Assembly (NCBI GenBank): GCA_016840385.1
Contig: JAEOSL010000003.1
Span: 58,402 to 122,401 of the forward strand
Reading direction: 5' to 3'
Source of the DNA: Candidatus Thorarchaeota archaeon
GTDB taxonomy: Archaea; Asgardarchaeota; Thorarchaeia; Thorarchaeales; Thorarchaeaceae
DNA length: 64,000 bases
Below the pieces are notes generated by a model. It did not search any database. It saw only the letters and a list, made by a program, of their open reading frames with translations, and was not told the DNA's origin. This document shows, piece by piece, positions 9,272-17,743 of this stretch. Within the stretch, counting starts at the first letter, position 1. Each line of letters starts with the position of its first letter. Both the position numbers and the translations under genes were made by a program.

Positions 9272-10123
9272 ATGGAGATAATATTTGAAGACAGAGGCCT
9301 GATTATTCAGAATGAAAGTCTTTCTGCACTGATTATATCCGATCTTCATCTCGGGATAGAAGATGAGATCTCAGAAGAGAGAGGAATTCATTTTCCATTA
9401 CAGGACACTAGTATCATTGACCGAATCAAATTGCTTGTCAAAAAGTATGAACTATCTACATTGTACATTGTCGGGGATGTCAAACATACGATTTTGACTG
9501 ATATTCCATATAATTGGGAAATTATTCCAGAATTCATGCAAAGTCTTACTGAAATTGTTCAAACGACAATCATACCAGGCAATCATGACGGAGATCTAGA
9601 GTCACTACTTCCACGTGATGTTGAACTAGCTGATGTTCATGGAATAGTGATAGGAACTGGGAACGAGAAGGTTGGTCTCTTTCATGGACATTCTTGGCCA
9701 GCTCCAGAGTTACTTGATACTTCACTGATTATTGCTGGTCATAGTCATCCAGCAGTCAGTAGATTTAGAGTCGTATCGAAACCCGAGATTGGTCGAGGTG
9801 ATAGAAGGAGGTATGCGGGCTCCGTACCTGTTGTACTAAGTTCACAATTAGGCAAGAATTGTATTCGACGTCGTCTTGGACTGTTAGAGATTCCAGATGA
9901 TGATAAAGCTACACTCACTACACTACCCAGTTTCAATCAGCTTATTTCAGGAATTGCTGTGAATTCACCCCATTCTGAGTTTCAAGGTCCGCTCTTTGAA
10001 AATTCATGTGTAGATGTTCTTGAAACAGAGATATTAAGCATAGATGGGTTATACCTTGGTACTATTGGATGGATGAGAGAACGTTTTAACGAAATGATTA
10101 AATCCAAGCCAGAGAGCGAGTGA
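9272..10123 (+). CDS. ICC-like metallophosphoesterase (COG1407-type)
   Basis: Calcineurin-like phosphoesterase with the ordered metal motifs DLHLG, GDVKH, GNHD and GHSHP. GNHD plus the late HGHSW/GHSHP pair is typical of the COG1407 group, often found beside Lhr-type helicases and ligases in DNA repair loci. ATG at 9272 (MEIIFEDRGL) fits the family N-terminus; an upstream ATG at 9233 adds 13 residues without support. It probably hydrolyses phosphodiester or phosphomonoester bonds in nucleic acid ends. The Lhr gene lies on the same strand 2.2 kb upstream, which supports a repair role. Confidence 0.85.
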   Translation: MEIIFEDRGLIIQNESLSALIISDLHLGIEDEISEERGIHFPLQDTSIIDRIKLLVKKYELSTLYIVGDVKHTILTDIPYNWEIIPEFMQSLTEIVQTTIIPGNHDGDLESLLPRDVELADVHGIVIGTGNEKVGLFHGHSWPAPELLDTSLIIAGHSHPAVSRFRVVSKPEIGRGDRRRYAGSVPVVLSSQLGKNCIRRRLGLLEIPDDDKATLTTLPSFNQLISGIAVNSPHSEFQGPLFENSCVDVLETEILSIDGLYLGTIGWMRERFNEMIKSKPESE

Positions 10124-10133
10124 TTCTAGCCAT

Positions 10134-10210
10134 GGGTCGGTGGTCTAGCTTGGTATGATTCTTGGTTCGGATCCAAGGGATCGTGAGTTCAAATCTCATC
10201 CGGCCCACCA
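10134..10210 (+). tRNA. tRNA-Pro (anticodon CGG)
   Basis: Acceptor GGGTCGG pairs with CCGGCCC (one T-G pair). Anticodon stem CTTGG/CCAAG encloses TTCGGAT with anticodon CGG. The T-arm has the TTCAAAT loop and the 3' CCA is encoded. No intron. It lies between the metallophosphoesterase and the convergent SPOUT-like gene, whose stop codon begins right after the CCA. Confidence 0.95.
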
Positions 10211-10696
10211 CTACTTCTCTTGACCGATTAGTGAATAGAGAAGGATAGCTGCAGAGCCAGAGGGACCAATATCTACCTCAGCTTCCAAGCTTTTACAATC
10301 ACCCAAGTCCATTTCTTTTCTAGAGAAAGAGCTGTTACTTCCTGAAAGTACTATGGCAATCTTCTCCCCAGACTTAGCTCGTTGAGATAATTGATCTAAA
10401 TCAACATGTTCCTTTACAAGCTTCGGAGAAGTGATTAATACTGCATAGTCGAAATTCAGGATCTCAAGGACATCCTTCAAATCTGGCAAGACCATGAAGT
10501 TTTGCTTCATCCTAATTGCTAAACGGTTTGCATCAGGAACACCAGACTGTGCAGCTGATCCTTCAGCTTTTGATACAACAAAATTCGGAAAACCAAGTCC
10601 ATAGACTACCTGAGCTGTTTCAATGGTTTTTGAGGCAGAATGGACATTGTGTAATACGATATAGACGTTCTTTAGAAATTCATTCAATGTGTGCAC
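10211..10696 (-). CDS. SPOUT/SpoU-like RNA methylase-family protein (COG4080-like)
   Basis: About 160 aa. The opening YIVLHNVHSASKTIETAQVVYGLG, the middle KAEGSAAQSGVPDA and the end GPSGSAAILLYSL resemble the archaeal COG4080 group, predicted SpoU-type methylases (often mislabelled RecB-like). SPOUT enzymes use S-adenosylmethionine to methylate RNA, but the substrate here is unknown. No ATG is available. GTG at 10696 follows AGGAGG closely and TTG at 10711 is the longest option. It overlaps the upstream C5 methyltransferase gene by about 17 bp, so the two are one unit. Confidence 0.7.
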   Translation of the reverse strand: MHTLNEFLKNVYIVLHNVHSASKTIETAQVVYGLGFPNFVVSKAEGSAAQSGVPDANRLAIRMKQNFMVLPDLKDVLEILNFDYAVLITSPKLVKEHVDLDQLSQRAKSGEKIAIVLSGSNSSFSRKEMDLGDCKSLEAEVDIGPSGSAAILLYSLIGQEK

Positions 10697-11651
10697 GAAC
10701 CTCCTGTGCAATTAGGTGAGATACTAATGGGGGGACACTCTCACCCACTTGATTGTATTGGCTGTCTTTAGGTCCAACAAAAACAAATGAATCAGGATAA
10801 CTCATGAGTCTTGCATGTTCTCGTACTGACAGTAATCTGTGTTCATATGGATGTACATAACGAGAGAGACCATTAATTGATGTTGCAAGTCGATCTGGAA
10901 ATAAACGGACCCAATTGGGAAGACTCCGTTTCTTTGATACACGGAAATGTTTGGCGCCTTGACCCCAACGTGTCTTTCGCACAGACTTCATTTTATCATC
11001 AGCCAAAGGATAGATTTCATGATTAGGAATTCTCTCCCCTGGATTGAAAATCTCATTGAGATCAAGTGAAGGAAGGTCTCCTATTGTTTCCATGACCGTA
11101 GGTGGGTACTTTCTAGGTGGTTTCAGTTGGATATTACTAATGAAAACACGTAATCGTTTTGATGGATTTCCATGTTGATGTGCTCTTATCAGATTGAACT
11201 CGATATTTTCAATACCAACACGTTCAAACTCACGTTTGATAATTTCCTTTCCTCCATCTAGAAGAAGTGCAGCAACATTCTCGATAACGAATACCTTTGG
11301 AGTCAAGTCCCCAATTATTCGAATTGCATCCAGTAACAACTTTGCAGTTCCTTCGCCGTAAATCCTCTCTTCTGCTGACCTTCGACTATTGGGATTAGCT
11401 TTGCTGAACTCTTCACAGGGTGGTGAGGCGATAATGATGTCAGGAGAGCCACCTAGTTCTTCTTCGATTTGTTGTGAGTGGAGTTTGTTGATATCCGTCT
11501 GTAATATTGTAGAATTGGGATGGTTGAGTTTGTAGGTTTCCAATGCATGTTCATCTATGTCAATAGCAAGATGAGTATCTTTTGAGAGTGAGGAGAATCC
11601 CTGAAAGAAACCACCAGCACCACAGAACAGATCAAGTATTTTCAAAGACAA
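10680..11651 (-). CDS. DNA (cytosine-5) methyltransferase
   Basis: A 323-aa C5 methyltransferase: motif I DLFCGAGG (residues 7-14), motif IV SPPCEEFS with catalytic Cys79, motif VI ENVAAL, motif VIII-like GNPSKRLRVF and motif X NQVGESVPPLVSHLIAQEV. The start is TTG at 11651 or, better spaced from GGAG, TTG at 11645. No restriction endonuclease gene is adjacent, so it looks like an orphan methylase. It is coupled to a SPOUT-like protein. Target specificity cannot be read. Confidence 0.9.
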   Translation of the reverse strand: MSLKILDLFCGAGGFFQGFSSLSKDTHLAIDIDEHALETYKLNHPNSTILQTDINKLHSQQIEEELGGSPDIIIASPPCEEFSKANPNSRRSAEERIYGEGTAKLLLDAIRIIGDLTPKVFVIENVAALLLDGGKEIIKREFERVGIENIEFNLIRAHQHGNPSKRLRVFISNIQLKPPRKYPPTVMETIGDLPSLDLNEIFNPGERIPNHEIYPLADDKMKSVRKTRWGQGAKHFRVSKKRSLPNWVRLFPDRLATSINGLSRYVHPYEHRLLSVREHARLMSYPDSFVFVGPKDSQYNQVGESVPPLVSHLIAQEVRAHIE

Positions 11652-11790
11652 GTACTCCAGGTGTCTATTTCTATCCAGGATTCAACAATAATCTTGTGTT
11701 AGGAAAGAAGTTCGATTAATGTCGACGGAAGAGTTCAAAAGTAGCGATTGACTACGGCGCTTTCACAGGTCAAATAGTGGGCGAGATATC

Positions 11791-12732
11791 ATGGGAACAG
11801 GCTCAGGTAAAGGTAAAGCAATTCTGTTTGGTGAACACTTTGTGGTTTACGGACTTCCAGCCATAGCAGCAGGAATCTCATCAGTGACTACTGCCAAATT
11901 GACAAGGGTACGCTCCTTCGGACATACACTTGTTGATAATCGGCCTGCAATGCCAGGTTACAAAGAGAAGAAGTATGATGAACAGAAGGCTTCGCTAGAA
12001 CTAATACTCAAACATCTCAATATTGATACTACAAAAATTGGATTTCAGATTGATCTCGAGGGAGACCTTGTGTGTGCCTCAGGGATTGGAGCAAGTGCAG
12101 CGAGTTGTGTAGCAATTGTAAGGTCTCTGAATGATGAATTCAAGCTTGGACTTAGTGATGAGCAAGTAAATGAGGCTGCATATGAAGGTGAGAAAGGATA
12201 TCATGGAACTCCGTCAGGGCTAGATAACACTGCATCCACGTATGGAGGATTAGTCTGGTTTGAACGCGATTTGAGTGGCGGACCTCCAAAATTCGAAAAA
12301 CTGAAGCTTAGCAATGCAGTCCATCTTGTTATCGCATCAACAGGTATCACTGCAAGTACCAAGATTGTTGTTGGAGCCGTAAAAATAAGAAAAGATGCAG
12401 ATCCCAAATGGTGGGATGAAATTTCAGAAAAGTACAATCAACTTGTTCATGATGGTAAAGAGGCATTGATTCAGCTGGACCTTCCTAAAGTTGGAGAACT
12501 AATGAACAAGAATCACGAATTACTTCAAGAATTGACTGTTTCCTGCGAAGAATTGAATAATTTGGTTAAAGTAGCACGTGAAAATGGTGCCATAGGTGCG
12601 AAGATGACTGGAACTGGACGCGGGGGTAATATGATTGCGCTTGCACCTGACGAAGCCACAGCAAAACAAATTGCTGAAGCTCTTGAAAAAGCTAAAGCAC
12701 CTGGAGTATGGCTAACATCATTCGGACTTTGA
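11791..12732 (+). CDS. mvk: Mevalonate kinase
   Basis: GHMP-kinase fold: N-terminal GKAILFGEHFVVYGLPAIA, the ATP loop GIGASAASCVAI and the C-terminal GAKMTGTGRGGNMIAL. GEHFVVYG is the mevalonate kinase signature. It phosphorylates mevalonate to mevalonate 5-phosphate for isoprenoid (archaeal lipid) synthesis. The next three genes encode the archaeal continuation of the pathway with only 2-10 bp between them, so this is the first gene of an operon. In many archaea mvk lies beside the rpoD-uS2 cluster; here that cluster is adjacent but convergent. Confidence 0.95.
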   Translation: MGTGSGKGKAILFGEHFVVYGLPAIAAGISSVTTAKLTRVRSFGHTLVDNRPAMPGYKEKKYDEQKASLELILKHLNIDTTKIGFQIDLEGDLVCASGIGASAASCVAIVRSLNDEFKLGLSDEQVNEAAYEGEKGYHGTPSGLDNTASTYGGLVWFERDLSGGPPKFEKLKLSNAVHLVIASTGITASTKIVVGAVKIRKDADPKWWDEISEKYNQLVHDGKEALIQLDLPKVGELMNKNHELLQELTVSCEELNNLVKVARENGAIGAKMTGTGRGGNMIALAPDEATAKQIAEALEKAKAPGVWLTSFGL

Positions 12733-12742
12733 GGTGGGTTTC

Positions 12743-14050
12743 ATGATACTTGAACAGTACATAAAAAAACTTCAGCAAGATGGAAAGATTACCACTATCA
12801 GCAAGAGTATCTCTAAGAATCTAGAGATTGCTGGTGTATTGAAGAGCCTCGAACCACAACCTGTGTTGTTTGAAAATGTTAAGGAAAGTGAGTTTCGAGT
12901 TGCTGGTAACTTGTTCTGCAATAAGATACAGATAGCAGATTATTTTGGAATTACCACTGAACAGATAATTCCAACTCTCGCAAAATCTATCGAAGAACGA
13001 AGCAAACCTGAGGTTACTGACAAGGCTCCGTGCCAAGAAGTTGTCGAAGACAAGGTTGACCTTGATAAAATACCAATTTTGATGCATAACAAGGTCGATG
13101 GTGGACCATACATCTCCTCGGGTGTGGTAGTAGCGTCAGACCCTGAATTTGGTCAGAATCTGGACTTTCATCGATCCATGCAGATAAGCAAGGACAAGAT
13201 GGTTGCTAGAGTAGTCAGAGGAAGAGATTTCCACAAGTTTCTGGAACGAAATGGTGAGGTTGATGTTGCATTTTGTATTGGAAATACTCCAGAAGTGCTG
13301 ATTGCAGCAGCAACATCAGTTGAAACTGGAATAGACGAATTAGAGATAGCAAATGCTCTTAGTAAGATATCCGTAACTCGAGCTAAAACGGTTGATCTAA
13401 TGATTCCAGCAGATTCAGAATTTGTTATTGAAGGAAGAATTATACTGGAGGAGAGGCATGCTGAAGGACCATTCATTGATTTGACTGAAACCGTTGATGT
13501 TGTTCGTCAGGAACCAATCTTCGAAGTGAAGAAGATAACCCACAGAAAGACTGCAATATGGCAGGGTCTCCTGCCAGGACGAGATGAGCATAAGATTCTG
13601 ATGGGAATGCCTAGAGAACCAACTGTCTTCAGGAAGGTCAAGGAAAGAGGTATTGATGTTCTAGACGTATACATCACTCCCGGTGGAGCAAGTTGGTTAC
13701 ATGTTGCAGTAAAAATCAAGAAGAAGAATGAAGATGATGGCATTCAAGCTCTTGAAGGTGCATTCTCAGGTCATAAGAGTGCCAAGCACATCTGGGTATA
13801 TGATGATGATATTGACATCTACTCCAATGAGGAAAGAGAATGGGCAATGGCTACTCGATTCCAAGCAGATGTTGATCTTTTAATCAAGGACCAAGAGTCA
13901 GGTAGTTCTTTGGATCCCAGTGCAGAACCTGGTACAAAGATGACAACGAAATGTGGTTTTGATTGCACAAAGGATATGGACACCAAGGGAAAGAGTTTCG
14001 ACAAAGCAAAGTTTCCTGAGGTTGATTTGAAGAAGTTTCTAGGTGAGTAG
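12743..14050 (+). CDS. UbiD-family decarboxylase, probable trans-anhydromevalonate-5-phosphate decarboxylase
   Basis: A UbiD-like protein (prenylated-FMN dependent family) with GGPYISSGVVVASDP, EGRIILEERHAEGPF and the late GPFIDLTE-type segment. In the archaeal mevalonate pathway a UbiD homologue decarboxylates trans-anhydromevalonate phosphate to isopentenyl phosphate. Its position between mevalonate kinase and both subunits of the dehydratase makes that role very likely. ATG at 12743 follows GAGGTG by six bases; the frame also opens at GTG 12734. A UbiX-type prenyl-FMN synthase would be needed and is not in this window. Confidence 0.9.
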   Translation: MILEQYIKKLQQDGKITTISKSISKNLEIAGVLKSLEPQPVLFENVKESEFRVAGNLFCNKIQIADYFGITTEQIIPTLAKSIEERSKPEVTDKAPCQEVVEDKVDLDKIPILMHNKVDGGPYISSGVVVASDPEFGQNLDFHRSMQISKDKMVARVVRGRDFHKFLERNGEVDVAFCIGNTPEVLIAAATSVETGIDELEIANALSKISVTRAKTVDLMIPADSEFVIEGRIILEERHAEGPFIDLTETVDVVRQEPIFEVKKITHRKTAIWQGLLPGRDEHKILMGMPREPTVFRKVKERGIDVLDVYITPGGASWLHVAVKIKKKNEDDGIQALEGAFSGHKSAKHIWVYDDDIDIYSNEEREWAMATRFQADVDLLIKDQESGSSLDPSAEPGTKMTTKCGFDCTKDMDTKGKSFDKAKFPEVDLKKFLGE

Positions 14051-14052
14051 TA

Positions 14053-15240
14053 ATGGGTCTCACTCTAACAACAGAAGAGAAAGAGATGCTTGAAGGTAAG
14101 CATGGAAAAGCAGCTCAGAAAGCAATGGAAATCATCACAACTTTGGGTGAAATCTATGGTGCAGAGCGACTAATTCCAGTTTCTAGTGTCCAGATAGCAG
14201 GTGTTTCTTATCATAATCTTGGAGAGGCAGGTCTTGAATATCTCTCAGAAATGGCAGAAGATGGACGTGCCCGGGTTCTAACAACACTAAACCCTGCAGG
14301 TATGGACATGCTGGAATGGAAGAAACATGGAATTAGTGAGGATTTTGCAGCAAATCAGGAACGTGTAATTGAAGCATTTGAGAAAATGGGAGTAATCACA
14401 ACCTGTACCTGTACACCGTATCTGATTGGGAATTTGCCGCACTTTGGAGAACATATTGCATGGGCTGAATCCTCTGCTGTATGTTTTGCTAACTCAGTCA
14501 TTGGAGCATTGACAAACAGAGAAGGAGGTCCCAGTGCTTTGGCAACTGCACTCACTGGAAAAACTGCAGAGTATGGATTTCATCTTGAAGAGAACAGAAT
14601 CGCACAGGTCAAGTATGATATTCAAACGGAACTAAAGGACACTGATGATTTCGGGCTTCTTGGACAGGTAATTGGAACCAGAACTGGCAAGACAATTCCA
14701 TACATCACAGGTATCGAGAGTGCAACTACTGAAGAACTCAAGTCATTCTGTGCATCAGTTGCAACATACGGGGGTGTGGCAATCTTCCATATGGAGGGAA
14801 TTACACCAAATAAAACCACTATCCCTGACAAGACTGAGATAGTAACTGAAGAGGATTTACAAGCTGCACGAGTAGAGCTTGATGATGAAGATGTGGATAT
14901 TGACTTCATCAGTGTAGGTTGTCCACATGCAAGCATCAAGGAGATTGCAGAGATAGCAAAAATGCTTGATGGAAAGAAAGTTGCAGATGGAAAAACAGTC
15001 TGGATTACAACTGCTAAGCCCACAAAGGACCTTGCAATCAAAATGGGATTCTATGACACAATCGAAAATGCAGGCGCCTTTCTTGTTGCTGATGCATGTT
15101 GTGCAGTAGCACCTTTGAAGGGGAAATTTACAAGTCTCATGACGGACTCAGCGAAAGCATGTTACTATGCACGTGGGAAAAACAAATTCAAGACTGAAAT
15201 ACGGACAGTTGAACAGTGTATCAAGGAGGCAATAGCATAA
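14053..15240 (+). CDS. Phosphomevalonate dehydratase large subunit (aconitase X catalytic domain)
   Basis: A 395-aa aconitase-X type protein. Conserved stretches include PVSSVQIAGVSYHNLG, the cysteine segment CTCTPY, SVGCPHAS and ADACCAVAP, the candidate Fe-S ligands. With the small swivelling subunit encoded next it would dehydrate mevalonate 5-phosphate to trans-anhydromevalonate phosphate, the archaeal-specific step. It starts three bases after the decarboxylase stop and its own stop overlaps the next ATG (TAATG). Confidence 0.92.
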   Translation: MGLTLTTEEKEMLEGKHGKAAQKAMEIITTLGEIYGAERLIPVSSVQIAGVSYHNLGEAGLEYLSEMAEDGRARVLTTLNPAGMDMLEWKKHGISEDFAANQERVIEAFEKMGVITTCTCTPYLIGNLPHFGEHIAWAESSAVCFANSVIGALTNREGGPSALATALTGKTAEYGFHLEENRIAQVKYDIQTELKDTDDFGLLGQVIGTRTGKTIPYITGIESATTEELKSFCASVATYGGVAIFHMEGITPNKTTIPDKTEIVTEEDLQAARVELDDEDVDIDFISVGCPHASIKEIAEIAKMLDGKKVADGKTVWITTAKPTKDLAIKMGFYDTIENAGAFLVADACCAVAPLKGKFTSLMTDSAKACYYARGKNKFKTEIRTVEQCIKEAIA

Positions 15241-15629
15241 TGCAAGGCAGGAAGATCTTCAAGGGAAAAGTAGTAGGAGAAGCCCTAGTTACAGGTGACG
15301 ATATATCGTTCTACGGTGGTTGTGATCCTGAAACAGGAGAGATTGTTGAGAAGGACCATCATCTAGAAGGAAAATCAGTATCAGGAAAAATTCTAGTCTT
15401 TCCAAGTGGAAAAGGTTCCACTGTAGGATCTTATGTTCTCTATGCATTGAAGAAAGCGGATAAAGCTCCCCTTGCGATTGTCAATAAAGTAATGGATCCT
15501 GTTGTTGCAGTAGGTTGCATCATTTCAGAGATACCTGCAGTTGATCAAATTGATATTGGGAAAATTAAGAATGGACAAAAGATAGAGGTAGACGCCGATA
15601 ACGGCGTCGTGACTCTTATTGAAGGATGA
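15240..15629 (+). CDS. Phosphomevalonate dehydratase small subunit (aconitase X swivel domain)
   Basis: A 129-aa swivel domain (GKVVGEALVTGDDISFYGGCDPETG...FPSGKGSTVGSYVLYAL). ATG at 15240 overlaps the large-subunit stop by one base and follows GGAGG about ten bases upstream. It closes the four-gene mevalonate operon. The stop lies only 4 bp from the convergent uS2 gene end, leaving no room for a separate terminator. Confidence 0.93.
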   Translation: MQGRKIFKGKVVGEALVTGDDISFYGGCDPETGEIVEKDHHLEGKSVSGKILVFPSGKGSTVGSYVLYALKKADKAPLAIVNKVMDPVVAVGCIISEIPAVDQIDIGKIKNGQKIEVDADNGVVTLIEG

Positions 15630-15633
15630 ACAA

Positions 15634-16269
15634 TTAGAACCTCTGTACTTGAGGTTCAAAGTCATCTGGTGTGTAGATTGGCTCGCCGTCTTCGGGCATA
15701 TCGCCTCTCTCTTTGAGAACTTGTGTAGTTAGAAGATAGTATACTAATGCTAGTGATTTCCTACCTCTGTTATTGGTGGGAATAACCAAGTCAATATTGG
15801 TTGTAGCATTGTCAGTATCGCATAATGCAACTACAGGTACTCCAATTCTTGCAGCCTCATTGAGTGCTTGCTGGTCTGTACGAGGGTCAGTGAGTATCAC
15901 TACATCTGGCTCAATGTACGTTCTTGGACCTGCAATGTTAGGATTGGTTAATGTACCAGGAACAAATCTCTCAGTGAATGCGCTGGCTCCAATGTAATAG
16001 GAAAAGGTCTCTACGGGCCTCTTACCATAAACACGACCAGATACCACAACAATCTTGGAGGGATCAAATCGAGCTAAGAACTTTCCAGCTACTCTTATCC
16101 TCTCGTCGGTCTTACGAACATCAAGAACGTACAGGCCGATTGGGCGTTGTCTGTAGACAAATGGTTCCATATCTTGGGTTTTCACTTGAGTTCCGATATG
16201 GCAACCTGCGGCCAAAAATCGATCCATGGAAATTAGTAGGTTCTCATCTGTAACGTCAATCTCACTCAT
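15634..16269 (-). CDS. rps2: Ribosomal protein uS2
   Basis: A 211-aa uS2 with archaeal hallmarks [29 protein letters not shown] ([13 protein letters not shown]) and [21 protein letters not shown]. Small-subunit protein near the central pseudoknot. Last gene of the rpoD-eL18-uL13-uS9-rpoN-uS2 run. The rpoK and enolase genes that lie here in many archaea are absent from this locus. Confidence 0.96.
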   Translation of the reverse strand: MSEIDVTDENLLISMDRFLAAGCHIGTQVKTQDMEPFVYRQRPIGLYVLDVRKTDERIRVAGKFLARFDPSKIVVVSGRVYGKRPVETFSYYIGASAFTERFVPGTLTNPNIAGPRTYIEPDVVILTDPRTDQQALNEAARIGVPVVALCDTDNATTNIDLVIPTNNRGRKSLALVYYLLTTQVLKERGDMPEDGEPIYTPDDFEPQVQRF

Positions 16270-16272
16270 GTT

Positions 16273-16488
16273 CTAAGTTCCCTCCGTTGGCTGGGTCGTG
16301 GCAAATGCCATAAAGGAGTCAATAATATCAATGTGGGCAAGTAGCATTCGTCGACAGCAATACCTGTTCAGTCCAAGATTATCTAGAACTACGGCAGGGT
16401 CTTCTCCCTGTCGAATTTCACGCTTGAACTGCTCATATTTGTCCGCTACTACTTTGCCACAAGTGAAACATCTTACTGGAATAATCAT
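16273..16488 (-). CDS. rpoN: RNA polymerase subunit N (Rpb10)
   Basis: A 71-aa zinc-bundle subunit with the diagnostic start [21 protein letters not shown] and the atypical CC pair [14 protein letters not shown]; these four cysteines bind one zinc. The frame continues upstream but ATG at 16488 is the family start. It helps join RpoD/RpoL to the large subunits. It lies 4 bp from uS2 and about 10 bp from uS9. Confidence 0.96.
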   Translation of the reverse strand: MIIPVRCFTCGKVVADKYEQFKREIRQGEDPAVVLDNLGLNRYCCRRMLLAHIDIIDSFMAFATTQPTEGT

Positions 16489-16498
16489 TGTTTTCCCA

Positions 16499-16897
16499 TC
16501 ACCTGTATGATTTCTGGTATCGTGAACGTGCTGAAGGGCCACCGAACTTCTTTGGTTCAGTTCGTCGGGGGTCACCAACTAGCATAGTTCTATCGTGTTC
16601 AATCATCTTTGAACGAGCCTCGAAATCTTGGCTCATTTTAATCAAGCCTGTTGCTATCGCCATTCTGATTGCATCAGCTTGACTCATGAATCCACCTCCT
16701 TTGACTCTAACTTTGATGTCATAGCGTTTCCAGCCTTCACCAAAGAGAATCAAAGGTTCAATAATTCTCATTCGAGCAAGCTCTGGTTGATGAACTTCCA
16801 GAGGTATTCCATTAATTCTAATTCGACCAGTACCGTCTCTCACTGTTGCTTTAGCAAGACTGGTTTTTCTTTTACCTGTACTGACTACTACTTTCAT
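16499..16897 (-). CDS. rps9: Ribosomal protein uS9
   Basis: A 132-aa protein with [23 protein letters not shown] and the C-terminal [13 protein letters not shown] tail that reaches the P-site tRNA. ATG at 16897 ([13 protein letters not shown]) follows GGAGG nine bases upstream and starts one base after the uL13 stop. Part of the polymerase/ribosomal operon. Confidence 0.96.
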   Translation of the reverse strand: MKVVVSTGKRKTSLAKATVRDGTGRIRINGIPLEVHQPELARMRIIEPLILFGEGWKRYDIKVRVKGGGFMSQADAIRMAIATGLIKMSQDFEARSKMIEHDRTMLVGDPRRTEPKKFGGPSARSRYQKSYR

Positions 16898-16898
16898 T

Positions 16899-17351
16899 TC
16901 ATGCAACCTCCGGGTGTGTCCAACCTAGCTCTTTGCACAGTTCTTGTATAACAATGTGCTTCTGTGTCATGCTTCGGTAACGTGATTTTTCTAGCACTAT
17001 CTTTTCAGCATCGGCATATTTCTCAGGAGTGCCAATGTATACCCTGATACGCTTGTATGCAGCCTTACCTCGTGGGGTTGGCCATGGTAGCATTCCCCTA
17101 ATCATCCTTCGAACCATTTTGTCAGGTCGACGGTGGTGGAATGGACCTCTCCATGGTTTGTAAGAGGTGCGAATGTTGAATTTTTCTTTCCATGCTGCGA
17201 TTAGTGTTCGTGGATCGCCAGTGAGTATGGCTTTTTCTGCATTCACTATGATGATTGTATCACCCAATATTGCAGCTTTAGCAACTTTGGAACCAAGTCG
17301 GCCAACAACCATTTGCTCGGCATCGTAAACTTTGAATGTGTCTGTACTCAT
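16899..17351 (-). CDS. rpl13: Ribosomal protein uL13
   Basis: About 150 aa with the uL13 pattern (VYDAEQMVVGRLGSKVAKAAILGD; GPFHHRRPDKMVRRMIRGMLPW). ATG at 17351 follows GGTGAT four bases upstream; a GTG at 17360 is also in frame. Operon member between eL18 and uS9. Confidence 0.96.
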   Translation of the reverse strand: MSTDTFKVYDAEQMVVGRLGSKVAKAAILGDTIIIVNAEKAILTGDPRTLIAAWKEKFNIRTSYKPWRGPFHHRRPDKMVRRMIRGMLPWPTPRGKAAYKRIRVYIGTPEKYADAEKIVLEKSRYRSMTQKHIVIQELCKELGWTHPEVA

Positions 17352-17360
17352 ATGAATCAC

Positions 17361-17732
17361 CTACACAATAATCGCAATACCGCTCCCTTTGGGAATCTGC
17401 TTTAGTAACTCATCAATAGTAATTAGTGAGCCACCTGCTCCAACTATCGCAGATCTTGCGGTAGAAGATGCGTTTAGTGCCGCAACTGTTACCTTATGGG
17501 ACATGTTTCCAGAACCTAGAACTTTTCCAGGCACTACAACTATGTCTCCTGCGTTAGTATGTCTTTCAATTTTTCCTACATTTACGGTAGGGCGCTGACG
17601 AGTAGGTCGGGCTACAAGCTCGGCAACTCGTTTCCATATTCTAACATCGTGTTTCGTAGATGTCTTTCGGAGTGCATTGATTAGCGCGCGTGTATTTGGG
17701 TCCGTTGGTCCGGATCTAATAGATCTCTCCAT
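17361..17732 (-). CDS. rpl18e: Ribosomal protein eL18
   Basis: Archaeal/eukaryal-specific L18e of about 123 aa: RSIRSGPTDPNTRALINALRK, VPGKVLGSGNMSHKVTVAAL and the IPKGSGI ending. ATG at 17732 follows GAGGTG seven bases upstream; ATG at 17747 overlaps the rpoD stop and is less likely. Operon member. Confidence 0.95.
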   Translation of the reverse strand: MERSIRSGPTDPNTRALINALRKTSTKHDVRIWKRVAELVARPTRQRPTVNVGKIERHTNAGDIVVVPGKVLGSGNMSHKVTVAALNASSTARSAIVGAGGSLITIDELLKQIPKGSGIAIIV

Positions 17733-17743
17733 GGTATCACACC

